Shown here piece after piece: positions 17,891 to 26,859 of a stretch of DNA of 64,000 nt (position 1 is the first letter of the stretch; every line of letters begins with the position of its first letter). The DNA is from Pseudomonas sp. UBA5706 (GTDB lineage Bacteria; Pseudomonadota; Gammaproteobacteria; Pseudomonadales; Pseudomonadaceae), in contig NZ_DIHC01000043.1 of NCBI RefSeq assembly GCF_002419965.1, positions 62,001 to 126,000 on the forward strand, written 5' to 3'. Made by a program: the position numbers and the translations under genes. The notes under the pieces were generated by a model. That model saw only the letters and a list, made by a program, of their open reading frames with translations, was not told the DNA's origin and searched no databases.

Positions 17891-18841
17891 TTAAACCGCA
17901 ATCGACGGCAGCGCCTTGCCTTTCAACAAATCTCCGCTCAATGCCTGTTCACTTCTTAACCAGTCCACGAACCGCTGCACGATCTGCACGCGCCGCTTGC
18001 GCTGCGGCAGGACGATGTAATACCCGTATCCGGAGACGGCGCTGGCCTCGATCGGGCGGCACAGCAAACCCTGCTCCAACAAATCATCCACCAGATGTAG
18101 CCAGCCAATGGCCACGCCCTGGCCACCGATTGCGGCTTGAATCAGCAGCGTGTAGTTATCGAATCTCAGCTGCCCCGGCGCGGGTTCCTGCGGGATATTC
18201 AAAGCGCGGAATACGCCGCTCCAGTCAAACCAGTTGTTGCCGCCTTCGCCGCGAAGGTGCAGCAGCGCGAGGTCTTTCAGCGCCTCGGTGGGCAAGGGCA
18301 GGTCGCGACCCTTCAACAACTGCGGGCTGCAGACTGGGAACACTTCTTCGCTGAACAACCAGTGGCTTTCTCCCTGCTTGAATCGCCCGTCGCCGAACAA
18401 CACCGCCACATCAATATCCGCACGCAGCATGCTGTGGCTGCGCTCGCTGGTCACCAGGCTGACGTCGACGTCGGGGTTGTCCTTGTGAAAGCGATGCAGA
18501 CGCGGCATCAGCCAATACGCAGCGAAGGCGAAATCCGTCGCCACCTGCAGCACCTCATGCTGATGCTGCTCGGTAATGAGGCTCAGCCCGGCGTCCATTG
18601 ACTGCAACCCGGCCTGCACATGATTGAACAGAATCTCCCCGGCGTCGGTGAGTTCGATGCCGCGATAGATACGGTTGAACAGGCGCGTTGCGAGTTGCTC
18701 TTCAAGTCTTTTCATTTGCTGGCTGATAGCCGGCTGGGTAGTACCCAGTTCAATGGCGGCGGCCGTGAAGCTGCGCAGGCGGGCAGCCGCCTCAAAGCCT
18801 CGAAGCAAATCCAGCGACAGGTCACCAAGAGAAATAAACAT
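17891..18841 (-). CDS. LysR-type regulator of choline-sulfate utilisation
   Basis: A 316-residue LysR-type regulator with the N-terminal winged helix (LLRGFEAAARLRSFTAAAIELG...QPAISQQMKRLE) and a ligand-binding domain. It diverges from the choline-sulfatase gene with about 110 bp between them, the standard arrangement for the family annotated as choline-sulfate utilisation regulator. It presumably controls betC and choX in response to choline-sulfate or choline; this is inferred from position and homology. Confidence 0.88.
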   Translation of the reverse strand: MFISLGDLSLDLLRGFEAAARLRSFTAAAIELGTTQPAISQQMKRLEEQLATRLFNRIYRGIELTDAGEILFNHVQAGLQSMDAGLSLITEQHQHEVLQVATDFAFAAYWLMPRLHRFHKDNPDVDVSLVTSERSHSMLRADIDVAVLFGDGRFKQGESHWLFSEEVFPVCSPQLLKGRDLPLPTEALKDLALLHLRGEGGNNWFDWSGVFRALNIPQEPAPGQLRFDNYTLLIQAAIGGQGVAIGWLHLVDDLLEQGLLCRPIEASAVSGYGYYIVLPQRKRRVQIVQRFVDWLRSEQALSGDLLKGKALPSIAV

Positions 18842-18955
18842 AAGCGTGGCTTATCCTACACATTGTGTTTAACGGGCTTTACCGCTGATGTCATGGGTCG
18901 CATCCTCTCGCACAGCAATTTCGCATAAATTTTCACTATGGAATGCCGCGATTAC

Positions 18956-20461
18956 ATGAAGCGCAAGAACATTCTTTTCATCATGGCCGATCAAATGGCC
19001 GCGCCAATGTTGCCGATTTACGCTTCGTCGCCTATCAAGATGCCGAATTTAAGCCGCCTCGCCGCTGATGGCGTGGTGTTCGATGCTGCCTATTGCAATA
19101 GCCCGCTATGCGCTCCCTCACGGTTTACGCTGGTCAGCGGCCAGCTGCCGAGCAAGATAGGTGCCTACGATAACGCTGCCGACTTCCCCGCCGATGTGCC
19201 GACTTACGCTCACTATCTGCGCCGTTTGGGCTATCGCACAGCGCTGTCGGGCAAGATGCATTTCTGTGGCCCTGATCAGTTGCACGGTTACGAAGAACGC
19301 CTGACCAGCGACATCTATCCGGCCGATTATGGCTGGGCAGTCAACTGGGATGAGCCGGATGTGCGACCAAGCTGGTACCACAACATGGCGTCAGTGCTGC
19401 AGGCAGGCCCCTGCGTGCGTACCAACCAGCTGGACTTCGACGAAGAGGTGGTGTTCAAGGCGCAGCAGTATCTGTTCGACCATGTGCGCGAAGACGGCGA
19501 CCAACCGTTCTGCCTGACCGTATCGATGACCCATCCGCACGACCCGTACACCATTCCCAAGGAATACTGGAATCTCTACAACGACGAGGAGATTCCGCTG
19601 CCGCCAGCCCCCCCGGCCCAGGCGGCCCAGGACCCACACTCCCAGCGTCTGCTCAAGGTCTACGACCTGTGGGACAAACCGTTGCCGACGAACAAGATCC
19701 GTGACGCCCGTCGTGCCTATTTCGGCGCCTGCAGCTATATCGACGACAACATCGGCAAATTGCTGAAGACCCTGGAAGATACAGGCCTGGCGGAAGACAC
19801 CATCATCGTCTTCTCAGGCGATCACGGCGACATGCTGGGCGAGCGTGGTCTCTGGTACAAAATGCACTGGTTTGAAATGTCCGCGCGGGTGCCGTTGCTG
19901 GTGTACGCTCCGGGCCAGTTCAAGGCGAGTCGCGTGAAGGCCGCTGTGTCGACCGCCGACCTGCTGCCGACATTTGTCGCGCTGGCCGAAGGCGATCTGG
20001 AGGATGGTCTGCCGCTGGATGGCCGCTCGTTGCTGCCGCACCTGCAAGGCGAGGGCGGCCATGACGAAGTGTTCGGCGAGTACATGGCCGAAGGCACCGA
20101 CAGCCCGTTGATGATGATTCGTCGCGGCGCCTATAAATTCATCTATTCGGAAAAGGACCCATGTCTGCTGTATGACGTGGCCAATGATCCGAAGGAACAG
20201 GAAGAGCTGAGCCAGTCTGAAGCTCATCGAGACCTGTTCAATGCATTCATGGCCCAAGCAAAGGCCAAGTGGAACATTGCGGCGATACACCACCAGGTGC
20301 TCGCCAGCCAGCGGCGTCGGCGTTTCGTTGCCCAGTCGCTGGCCCTCGGCAAGCTGAAGAGTTGGGATTACCAGCCGCTGGTAGACGCCAGTCAGCAATA
20401 CATGCGCAACCATATCGATCTAGACGATCTGGAGCGCAAGGCCCGTTATCCACAACCTTGA
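18956..20461 (+). CDS. betC: Choline-sulfatase
   Basis: A 501-residue type I sulfatase that hydrolyses choline-O-sulfate to choline and sulfate in the cytoplasm, feeding glycine-betaine synthesis and sulfur supply. The Cys-type sulfatase signature CAPSR (Cys52, converted to formylglycine) and the metal-binding DQ (residues 12-13) and GDHGDMLGERGLW segment are intact. ATG 18956 (protein MKRKNILF) matches the family N-terminus; ATG 18938 would add six residues without a ribosome site. The choline-binding protein gene follows 37 bp downstream. Confidence 0.95.
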   Translation: MKRKNILFIMADQMAAPMLPIYASSPIKMPNLSRLAADGVVFDAAYCNSPLCAPSRFTLVSGQLPSKIGAYDNAADFPADVPTYAHYLRRLGYRTALSGKMHFCGPDQLHGYEERLTSDIYPADYGWAVNWDEPDVRPSWYHNMASVLQAGPCVRTNQLDFDEEVVFKAQQYLFDHVREDGDQPFCLTVSMTHPHDPYTIPKEYWNLYNDEEIPLPPAPPAQAAQDPHSQRLLKVYDLWDKPLPTNKIRDARRAYFGACSYIDDNIGKLLKTLEDTGLAEDTIIVFSGDHGDMLGERGLWYKMHWFEMSARVPLLVYAPGQFKASRVKAAVSTADLLPTFVALAEGDLEDGLPLDGRSLLPHLQGEGGHDEVFGEYMAEGTDSPLMMIRRGAYKFIYSEKDPCLLYDVANDPKEQEELSQSEAHRDLFNAFMAQAKAKWNIAAIHHQVLASQRRRRFVAQSLALGKLKSWDYQPLVDASQQYMRNHIDLDDLERKARYPQP

Positions 20462-20498
20462 CCCTGCCAACACCTAGAAAACCAAAAAGGGGCACACC

Positions 20499-21425
20499 AT
20501 GAAGAGATTGTTCACGACGCTGGCGGTTGCGGTGATGAGCTTGAGCGGCGCTGTTGCATACGCCGCAGACGAAAGCTGCAGTACGGTCAGGATGGCCGAC
20601 CCGGGTTGGAGTGACATTGCTGCAACCAACGCCACGGCAGGGTTTCTGCTCGAGGGCATGGGTTACAAAACCAAGGTCGAAACGCTGGCAGTGCCGATTG
20701 CCTATGGGGGCCTCAAGGACGGCAAAATAGACGTTTTCCTGGGCAACTGGATGCCCGCGCAGCAGGGCTTCCATGACAAGTTCGTTGCCAGCGGAGACGT
20801 GACTCAGTACACAAAAAACCTCGAAGGTACCGAATTCACCTTGGCTGTCCCGGATTACGTCTACGACGCAGGCGTGCATGATTTCGCCGACCTGAACAAA
20901 TTCGCCGATAAATTCCATAAGAAGATTTATGGCATCGGCTCGGGGGCTCCGGCAAACGCGTCGATTCAGGAAATCATCAAGAAAAATGAGTTCGATCTGA
21001 AAGACTGGAAGCTGATCGAGTCCAGCGAACAGGCGATGCTGGCCGAAGTGAAGCGTAACGTGAAGAAAAACGAGTTCGTGGTCTTCCTCGGCTGGACCCC
21101 GCATCCGATGAATGTGCAGATCAAGGGCATGCACTATCTCAAAGGCGGGGAGAAATACTTCGGCGATACAGGCAGCGTTTACACCGTCACCCGCAAGGGC
21201 TATGCCGACGCCTGCCCGAACGTGGCCAAACTGTTCTCCAACCTGACGTTCACCCAAGACATGGAGAACAGCATCATGCAGGAAGTCGACAGCAAGAAGA
21301 TCAGCAACACCGACGCAGTGAAAGCCTGGATCAAAGCCAACCCGGCGGTGCTGGACAAGTGGCTCGACGGTGTGAAAACCATCGACGACAAGGATGCGCT
21401 AACAGCAGTGAGAGCCAAGTTGTAA
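20499..21425 (+). CDS. choX: Choline ABC transporter substrate-binding protein
   Basis: A 308-residue periplasmic binding protein. Signal peptide ends at AYA (about residue 22). The mature domain has the quaternary-amine pocket pattern of the ChoX/ProX group (MADPGWSDIAATNAT, FLGNWMPAQ, FLGWTPHPMN; the Trp and Tyr residues form the aromatic box). Permease and ATPase genes are absent here, so it must work with a transporter encoded elsewhere. It shares a transcript with betC and ends at a terminator. Confidence 0.92.
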   Translation: MKRLFTTLAVAVMSLSGAVAYAADESCSTVRMADPGWSDIAATNATAGFLLEGMGYKTKVETLAVPIAYGGLKDGKIDVFLGNWMPAQQGFHDKFVASGDVTQYTKNLEGTEFTLAVPDYVYDAGVHDFADLNKFADKFHKKIYGIGSGAPANASIQEIIKKNEFDLKDWKLIESSEQAMLAEVKRNVKKNEFVVFLGWTPHPMNVQIKGMHYLKGGEKYFGDTGSVYTVTRKGYADACPNVAKLFSNLTFTQDMENSIMQEVDSKKISNTDAVKAWIKANPAVLDKWLDGVKTIDDKDALTAVRAKL

Positions 21426-21450
21426 GCATTGCGCTCATAACTGGAATCAC

Positions 21451-21486
21451 ACCCTCTGTAGCAGCACGCTGCGACAGAGGGTTGTT
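21451..21486 (+). terminator. Terminator after choX
   Basis: Stem ACCCTCTGT / ACAGAGGGT (21451-21459 with 21474-21482), with an inner GCAGC/GCTGC pairing in the loop, followed by a short T-rich tract. It separates the choline-sulfate operon from the convergent aroE. Confidence 0.8.
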
Positions 21487-21491
21487 ATCGA

Positions 21492-22319
21492 TCACGCCTC
21501 TGCCATCAGCTTGCGCAATTGCACCAGCACCGGGGCTGAATCCGGGCGCACACCGCGCCAAAGGTAAAACGCCTCAGCGGCCTGCTCCACTAGCATCCCC
21601 AGACCATCCACGGCCTGCCCGGCCTGATGCTCCGTAGCCCAGCGGCAGAACGGGGTCGGCTCTTTGGCATACATCATGTCGTAGCAAATGGTCTCGCCCG
21701 CCTGGAGAAGGCGGGGTGAAATCGGCGGCAGCTCACCCGACAAACTCGCCGAGGTCGCATTGATGATGATGTCCACCGGTTCCTCCAGCCAGTCGTACCC
21801 CGCAGGCAGCACTGGGCCCAGCTCAGCGAATTCCTGCGCCAACTGCTCAGCCTTCTCCACTGTGCGATTGGCGATGACAAGCACGTGCGGCAGTTCGGCC
21901 AGCAACGGCGCCAGTGCACCGCGAACCGCACCACCGGCACCCAACAGCAGGATGCGCTTGTCCTTGAGGGGGACTGCGTGATTAACCATCAGGTCCCGAA
22001 CCAGACCAGCGCCATCAGTGTTATCGCCCAGCAGGCTGCCATCCGCCTGAAGGGCGAGGGTATTCACAGCGCCGGCACGGCGAGCGCGCTCGGTCAGTTG
22101 GTCCGCCATTCGATAGGCCTGTTCCTTGAACGGCACCGTTACGTTGGCGCCACGACCGGTCTCAAAGAATTGCCTGGCAAACGCAGTGAAGCACTCCAGC
22201 GGCGCTAAAGCAGTCTGGTAATCCAGCGCCTGCCCGGTTTGTTCGGCAAACAGCCGATGAATCAACGGCGATTTGCTGTGGGCGATCGGGTTGCCAAACA
22301 CCACGTATTGGTCAGCCAT
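21492..22319 (-). CDS. aroE: Shikimate dehydrogenase (NADP+)
   Basis: A 275-residue enzyme reducing 3-dehydroshikimate to shikimate in aromatic amino acid synthesis. Catalytic Lys65 (NVTVPFKEQAYR) and Asp102 (GDNTDGAGLV) are present, and the NADP-binding loop GAGGAVRGA (127-135) plus ANRTVEKA indicates NADP preference. Start ATG 22319 lies inside the hemF stop codon (TGATG), so the two are translationally coupled. A GTG one codon upstream is possible. Confidence 0.96.
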   Translation of the reverse strand: MADQYVVFGNPIAHSKSPLIHRLFAEQTGQALDYQTALAPLECFTAFARQFFETGRGANVTVPFKEQAYRMADQLTERARRAGAVNTLALQADGSLLGDNTDGAGLVRDLMVNHAVPLKDKRILLLGAGGAVRGALAPLLAELPHVLVIANRTVEKAEQLAQEFAELGPVLPAGYDWLEEPVDIIINATSASLSGELPPISPRLLQAGETICYDMMYAKEPTPFCRWATEHQAGQAVDGLGMLVEQAAEAFYLWRGVRPDSAPVLVQLRKLMAEA

Positions 22320-23239
22320 CACCGGGTTTCCTCGGCCAGCCAGTCGCGGTCCTGCAGGAAATAGTCAGTCAAGCGCGCCTCTTCACTGCCCGGCGCGGCT
22401 TTCCAGTCATAACCCCAACGCACCTGGGGCGGCAGCGACATCAGAATCGATTCGGTGCGGCCCCCCGATTGCAGGCCGAACAATGTACCGCGGTCATAGA
22501 CCAGATTGAATTCCACATAACGACCCCGGCGAAATTCCTGGAATTCGCGCTGTCGCGGTGTGTAGGGCGTGGCCTTGCGACGTTGAACGATGGGCAGGTA
22601 GGCATCGACGAACGCATCACCAATGGCACGCAGAAACGCAAAACTGGTGTCGAAATCCCACTCGTTCAGGTCGTCGAAAAACAACCCGCCCACACCACGC
22701 GGTTCGTTGCGGTGCTTAATGTGGAAATAACGGTCGCACCAGGCTTTGTAACGCGGATAAACGTCCGCACCGAATGGCGCACAGGCCTGCTCGGCCACGC
22801 GGTGCCAATGAATGCAGTCTTCTTCGACGCCGTAGTAGGGCGTCAGATCGAAGCCGCCGCCGAACCACCAGACGGGTTCTTCGCCTTCTTTTTCAGCGAT
22901 GAAGAAACGCACGTTGGCGTGGGAGGTCGGAACATGTGGGTTGTGCGGATGCATGACCAGCGAGACGCCCAAAGCCTCGAAACCACGGCCGGCAAGCTCC
23001 GGACGATGGGCGCTGGCGGAGGGCGGCAGACCGGCACCAAAAACGTGGGAAAAGTTGACCCCGCCTTTTTCCATGACAGCGCCGTTCTCGATCACCCGAG
23101 TGCGACCGCCGCCACCGGCCGGCCGCTCCCAGGCGTCCTCGACGAAGCGGGCGCTGCCGTCTTCTTGCTCCAGAGCGGTGCAGATCCGGTCTTGCAGATC
23201 CAGCAGGTAGGCTTTGACGGCATCGGTGCGAAAGGACAT
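22319..23239 (-). CDS. hemF: Oxygen-dependent coproporphyrinogen III oxidase
   Basis: A 306-residue enzyme that oxidatively decarboxylates coproporphyrinogen III to protoporphyrinogen IX in haem synthesis. Family segments such as GGVNFSHVFG, HPHNPHVPTSHANVRFF, FGGGFDLTPYYGVEED and the C-terminal RGTLFGLQSGGRTESILMS are intact. It precedes aroE with overlapping codons. The upstream region runs divergently to qor. Confidence 0.97.
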   Translation of the reverse strand: MSFRTDAVKAYLLDLQDRICTALEQEDGSARFVEDAWERPAGGGGRTRVIENGAVMEKGGVNFSHVFGAGLPPSASAHRPELAGRGFEALGVSLVMHPHNPHVPTSHANVRFFIAEKEGEEPVWWFGGGFDLTPYYGVEEDCIHWHRVAEQACAPFGADVYPRYKAWCDRYFHIKHRNEPRGVGGLFFDDLNEWDFDTSFAFLRAIGDAFVDAYLPIVQRRKATPYTPRQREFQEFRRGRYVEFNLVYDRGTLFGLQSGGRTESILMSLPPQVRWGYDWKAAPGSEEARLTDYFLQDRDWLAEETR

Positions 23240-23465
23240 GGCGGTACCTTGAAATAACGTGAAACCGGTATTTTCGAGCGTCGTTACGTGCGCTGCTTGC
23301 GGTCACTGAACCGCCGCGTGCTCGAACGAGGCCCTGAAAGTGGCGCGTAGCATACACCGGCTTGACCGGCGCCGCAGTTGACGAAGACCAAACGAAGGAG
23401 TCCGATAGAAGCCTTTCGCACTCCCGGTTTTGTCCCAAAGTTTCGATTCATGATGGAGAAAGCAC

Positions 23466-24443
23466 ATGGCAAAGCGTATCCAGTTCCGCGCCCACGGCGG
23501 CCCTGAAGTTCTCGAGTACGTCGACTTCGAACCGGCCAAACCGGGCCCGAAAGAAGTGCTCGTGCGCAACAAAGCGATTGGCGTCAACTTTATCGAGACC
23601 TATTTTCGCACCGGGCTGTACCCGGTTGCCTCACTGCCATCGAGCCTGGGCAACGAAGGGTCGGGAGTGGTAGAAGCCGTCGGCGCAGAGGTTACTCACG
23701 TTAAGGTCGGCGATCGCGTGGCATACGGCACCGGACCGCTGGGCAGCTATGCAGAGCTGCACCTGGCGCCAGCCGCGCATGTGGTCAAACTGCCAGACGA
23801 CATCAGCTTCGAACAGGCCGCAGCTATCATGCTCAAGGGGCTGACGGTGCAATACCTGTTCCGGCAGACCTACGAGATTCGTCCTGAGGAAACCATTCTG
23901 TTCCACGCCGCGGCAGGTGGCGTGGGCTCCATCGCCTGCCAGTGGGCCAATGCCTTGGGCGTGAAGCTTATCGGTACCGTGAGCTCGCCGGAAAAGGCCG
24001 CACATGCCAAGGCCCATGGCGCGTGGGAAGTGATCGACTACAGCAAGGAAGATGTCGCCAAGCGCGTGTTGGAGCTCACTGACGGTAAAAAGGTGTCGGT
24101 GGTGTACGACGGCGTCGGCAAGGACACGTGGGAAACGTCGCTGGATTGTCTGGAGGTGCGCGGTTTGCTGGTGAGCTTCGGTAACGCCTCTGGCGCGGTG
24201 TCAGGCGTGAACCTGGGCATCCTGGCACAGAAAGGCTCGCTCTACGTCACACGCCCCACCTTGGGCTCCTACGCCCACACCCCGGAAACGCTGCAGGCAA
24301 TGGCTGACGAAGTGTTCGCAATGGTCAGCAGCGGCAAGGTCAAGGTCGACGACATCAAAAAGTTCGCCCTGAAGGATGCTGCGCAGGCGCACACCGAACT
24401 GTCCGCCCGGCGCACGACAGGGTCGATCATTTTGGTGCCCTGA
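23466..24443 (+). CDS. qor: NADPH:quinone reductase, zinc-free MDR family
   Basis: A 325-residue medium-chain dehydrogenase/reductase without zinc ligands. It has the QOR signature (LGNEGSGVVEAVGAEV, KGLTVQYLFRQTY) and the nucleotide-binding loop HAAAGGVGSIACQWA near residue 150. It reduces quinones with NADPH, one electron at a time in E. coli Qor. It diverges from hemF. Its last 11 codons lie inside a tandemly duplicated segment, a second copy of which is at 24821-24853, but the gene itself is complete. Confidence 0.95.
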   Translation: MAKRIQFRAHGGPEVLEYVDFEPAKPGPKEVLVRNKAIGVNFIETYFRTGLYPVASLPSSLGNEGSGVVEAVGAEVTHVKVGDRVAYGTGPLGSYAELHLAPAAHVVKLPDDISFEQAAAIMLKGLTVQYLFRQTYEIRPEETILFHAAAGGVGSIACQWANALGVKLIGTVSSPEKAAHAKAHGAWEVIDYSKEDVAKRVLELTDGKKVSVVYDGVGKDTWETSLDCLEVRGLLVSFGNASGAVSGVNLGILAQKGSLYVTRPTLGSYAHTPETLQAMADEVFAMVSSGKVKVDDIKKFALKDAAQAHTELSARRTTGSIILVP

Positions 24444-24606
24444 GCTTGTAACGCCGAAATGAGATGCACCAAGGTCCTGCTTCTGCCCGGCGGGCGTACG
24501 AGCTTGGCTTGCCAGCGATCTGCCGCCAAGCGGCAGCAGGCTCTGCAATCGCGGTTTGTCTGACACACCGAGGTATCCGGTTTTGCTGCCGGTGCCCGGC
24601 AGAATC

Positions 24607-24626
24607 GCGAGCAAGCTTGCTCCTAC
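24607..24626. repeat. REP-like core in duplication copy 1
   Basis: GCGAGCAAGCTTGCTCCTAC: a palindromic GAGCAAGCTTGCTC core typical of Pseudomonas extragenic repeats. The copy at 25017-25036 differs by one base (CTGC for CTAC). Confidence 0.7.
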
Positions 24627-24658
24627 GGCCTTCGGCCAGAATCAAAGCGGATCTGCAC

Positions 24659-24697
24659 CGGTCAGTCGGTCAGTCGGTCAGTCGGTCAGTCGGTCAG
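24659..24697. repeat. CGGTCAGT octamer array, 4 full units plus partial
   Basis: Four perfect head-to-tail CGGTCAGT units followed by a seven-base partial unit. The matching array in copy 2 has two more units, so the array changes length by whole units. Confidence 0.95.
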
Positions 24698-25016
24698 CGA
24701 TCGGAGCAAATTGGCAGCAAATCTCAACCCGCCCGTACCACCTCAGCTGTCACCAGATCCCGAATCACGCTGGGGTTGCGTCGGCCGCCGGGTGGGCCGT
24801 TCAGGACAAGGATGCGCAGGCGCACGACAGGGTCGATCATTTTGGTGCCCTGAGCTTGTAACGCCGAAATGAGATGCACCAAGGTCCCGCTTCTGCCCAG
24901 CGGGCGTAGGAGCTTGGCTTGCCAGCGATCTGCCGCCAAGCGGCAGCAGGCTCTGCAGTCGCGGTTTGTCTGACACACCGAGGTATCCGGTTTTGCTGCC
25001 GGTGCCCGGCAGAATC

Positions 25017-25036
25017 GCGAGCAAGCTTGCTCCTGC
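25017..25036. repeat. REP-like core in duplication copy 2
   Basis: GCGAGCAAGCTTGCTCCTGC, the second-copy counterpart of 24607-24626, with the same GAGCAAGCTTGCTC palindrome. Confidence 0.65.
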
Positions 25037-25068
25037 GGCCTTCGGCCAGAATCAAAGCGGATCTGCAC

Positions 25069-25123
25069 CGGTCAGTCGGTCAGTCGGTCAGTCGGTTAGT
25101 CGGTTAGTCGGTCAGTCGGTCAG
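25069..25123. repeat. CGGTCAGT octamer array, 6 full units plus partial
   Basis: Units 4 and 5 read CGGTTAGT, the others CGGTCAGT, with a final seven-base partial unit. The two variant units are adjacent and identical, so a variant was itself copied. Confidence 0.95.
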
Positions 25124-25149
25124 AGATTGGAGCAAATTAACAGCAAATC

Positions 25150-25707
25150 TCAACCCGCCCGTACCACCTCAGCTGTCACCAGATCCCGAATCACGCTGGG
25201 GTTGCGTCGGCCGCCGAGTGGGCCGTTCAGGACCATGTCCAGTTGCCCATGGAAATACTGTTCGATACGCAACCGGGAGCGCGCGGCAGGGCGGCCGGTG
25301 GGATTGGCGGAGGTGGAGACCAGCGGCCCGGTCAAGGCGCACAGCTCGCGAACTTGCGGGTGATCGCTGACGCGCAGGGCCACCGTGTCGCGACCGCCAG
25401 TAATCCAGTCCGGCAGCAGGCCCTGATGCGGTACCAGCCAGGTATTCGGCCCAGGCCAGGTACTGGCCATGCGATCGATCCATAACTGCGGGAAATCTTC
25501 GAACAAGAAGTCGAACTGACGAATATTGTCGGCAATCAGGATCAACCCCTTTTCGACCGGCCGCTGCTTGATCGCCAGCAACCGATAAACCGCCTCGAAG
25601 TCCCACGGATCACAGCCCAGCCCCCAGACTGCCTCGGTTGGATAGGCAATTACCGCTCCGGCCCGGATCTCTTGTGCGGCTTTTTGCACACGCCAACTGC
25701 TGACCAT
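25150..25707 (-). CDS. tsaC: Threonylcarbamoyl-AMP synthase (YrdC/Sua5 family)
   Basis: A 185-residue protein making threonylcarbamoyl-AMP, the intermediate for t6A37 in ANN-decoding tRNAs. The YrdC pattern is present: RAGAVIAYPTEAVWGLGCDP, KQRPVEKGLILI (Lys/Arg pocket) and the LVSTSANPTGRPA loop. It is the short TsaC form, not the longer Sua5. Its final 28 codons lie in copy 2 of the tandem duplication. dprA is 39 bp upstream on the same strand. Confidence 0.95.
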   Translation of the reverse strand: MVSSWRVQKAAQEIRAGAVIAYPTEAVWGLGCDPWDFEAVYRLLAIKQRPVEKGLILIADNIRQFDFLFEDFPQLWIDRMASTWPGPNTWLVPHQGLLPDWITGGRDTVALRVSDHPQVRELCALTGPLVSTSANPTGRPAARSRLRIEQYFHGQLDMVLNGPLGGRRNPSVIRDLVTAEVVRAG

Positions 25708-25746
25708 CGTTCGCTCTCCGATTTAACGCTGGCGGGCAGTTTAACC

Positions 25747-26859
25747 TTAGCGTGCCCGGGCAAACCATCGTCCGGCCTCACACGCCACGTTGCTGTCCAG
25801 TTCGAGTTCGGTCAATGCCGCCAACACCTTGGGCAACGGCCAACCGCTGCTGGCTGCCAGCGCTTCGCTGGTCTGTGGCGCGGCGTGCAGCAAGGCCAGT
25901 AGCGGGTGATCGGATCTGGTAGCACTTGGCACAGGATCATTGCAGGGCGGCAGGTTTTTCCAGCCTTGCAGGGCTTCAAGAATGTGATCGACCGTCTCGA
26001 CCAACACCGCACCTTCACGAATCAACTGATGACACCCCCGCGCGCCAGGGTGGTGGATCGACCCTGGAATGGCATACACCTCCCGACCTTGCTCTGCCGC
26101 GAGCCTGGCGGTAATCAGCGATCCGCTGGCGACGCTGGCTTCCACCACCAGCACGCCGAGGGACAAGCCGCTGATGATTCGATTACGTCGCGGGAAGTTG
26201 CTGGCATGGGGATCGGCATCCAGCGGCAGTTCGGAAATGATGGCGCCGCCTTGAGCGATCATGTTCGCCGCAAGCAGGCGGTGCCGCTGTGGATAAAGTT
26301 TTTCGAGCCCCGTTCCAAGCACCCCTACCGTGGCCCCTTTTACATCAAGCGCACCCTGATGCGCCGCGCCGTCGATGCCCAGCGCCAAGCCACTGGTGAC
26401 CACGAAACCTGCGCCAGCCAGGCTGCGGGCGAAAGCGGTGGCAGTATCCAGCCCTGGCTTGGAAGCCCGTCGGCTGCCGACCATCCCAAGTTGCGGACGG
26501 TCGAGCAGAGACCGATTGCCAGCAATGAATAACAAGGGCGGCGGGTCGGGAATTTCGGCGAGCAGCGCCGGATAATCAGGGTCATCCCACATCAGCAAAT
26601 GCTGGTCCGGACGCTCTAGCCAGGCCATTGCAGCGCTGGCACCATCGCGCACGTCCGGGTTGCGTCGGGCATCGGCGCTGGCTGCTGGCAGGCGCAATGA
26701 ACGCCAGGCAGAGGCTGGCGCGCTGAGGGCAGCAGAGGCGCTGCCGAATGCGTCGATGAGCGTCTGGAAGCGCTTTGGACCGATCTCGGGCAATCGATGG
26801 AGACGCAGGCGTGCCTCCAGCTCGGCAGGTGATCGCCCGGCTTTTTCGAACAACGGCAT
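25747..26859 (-). CDS. dprA: DNA processing protein DprA
   Basis: A 370-residue protein that binds incoming single-stranded DNA during transformation and loads RecA. It has an N-terminal helix-hairpin-helix/SAM-like part (LPEIGPKRFQTLIDAFG), the Rossmann-fold core (GMVGSRRAS, TSGLALGIDGAAHQGAL, GTGLEKLYP, NFPRRNRIISGLS) and a C-terminal winged-helix domain (ALHAAPQTSEALAASSGW). Upstream lies the LysM gene; dprA-tsaC form an operon as in most pseudomonads. Confidence 0.95.
   Translation of the reverse strand: MPLFEKAGRSPAELEARLRLHRLPEIGPKRFQTLIDAFGSASAALSAPASAWRSLRLPAASADARRNPDVRDGASAAMAWLERPDQHLLMWDDPDYPALLAEIPDPPPLLFIAGNRSLLDRPQLGMVGSRRASKPGLDTATAFARSLAGAGFVVTSGLALGIDGAAHQGALDVKGATVGVLGTGLEKLYPQRHRLLAANMIAQGGAIISELPLDADPHASNFPRRNRIISGLSLGVLVVEASVASGSLITARLAAEQGREVYAIPGSIHHPGARGCHQLIREGAVLVETVDHILEALQGWKNLPPCNDPVPSATRSDHPLLALLHAAPQTSEALAASSGWPLPKVLAALTELELDSNVACEAGRWFARAR

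Larger units (their letters stand above)
24411..24807. repeat. Tandem duplication in qor-tsaC spacer, copy 1
   Basis: This 397 bp segment begins inside the qor 3' end and ends with an orphan fragment of the tsaC 3' end (about 24725-24807, minus strand sense). It is repeated at 24821-25233 with roughly ten substitutions and one length difference. It includes a REP-like core (GCGAGCAAGCTTGCTCCTAC at 24607-24626) and a CGGTCAGT octamer array. Confidence 0.93.
24444..25149. other. Non-coding spacer between convergent qor and tsaC
   Basis: About 700 bp without a real gene. It is filled by the tandem duplication, two octamer arrays and two REP-like cores. The several 60-130 codon ORFs that can be read through it exist in parallel in both copies and have no ribosome sites, so I treat them as chance. 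Confidence 0.8.
24821..25233. repeat. Tandem duplication in qor-tsaC spacer, copy 2
   Basis: 413 bp copy of 24411-24807: offset 410 bp at the left end and 426 bp at the right end, the 16 bp difference being two extra octamers. It starts with an orphan copy of the qor 3' end and finishes inside the functional tsaC gene. Confidence 0.93.

Noticed and set aside
24464..25107. Several 60-130 codon ORFs in the qor-tsaC spacer
   Set aside because: They occur in parallel in both duplication copies, include octamer repeats and REP cores, and have no ribosome sites.
24659..25123. CRISPR-like array
   Set aside because: The 8 bp units have no spacers and no cas genes are near; it is a simple tandem repeat.
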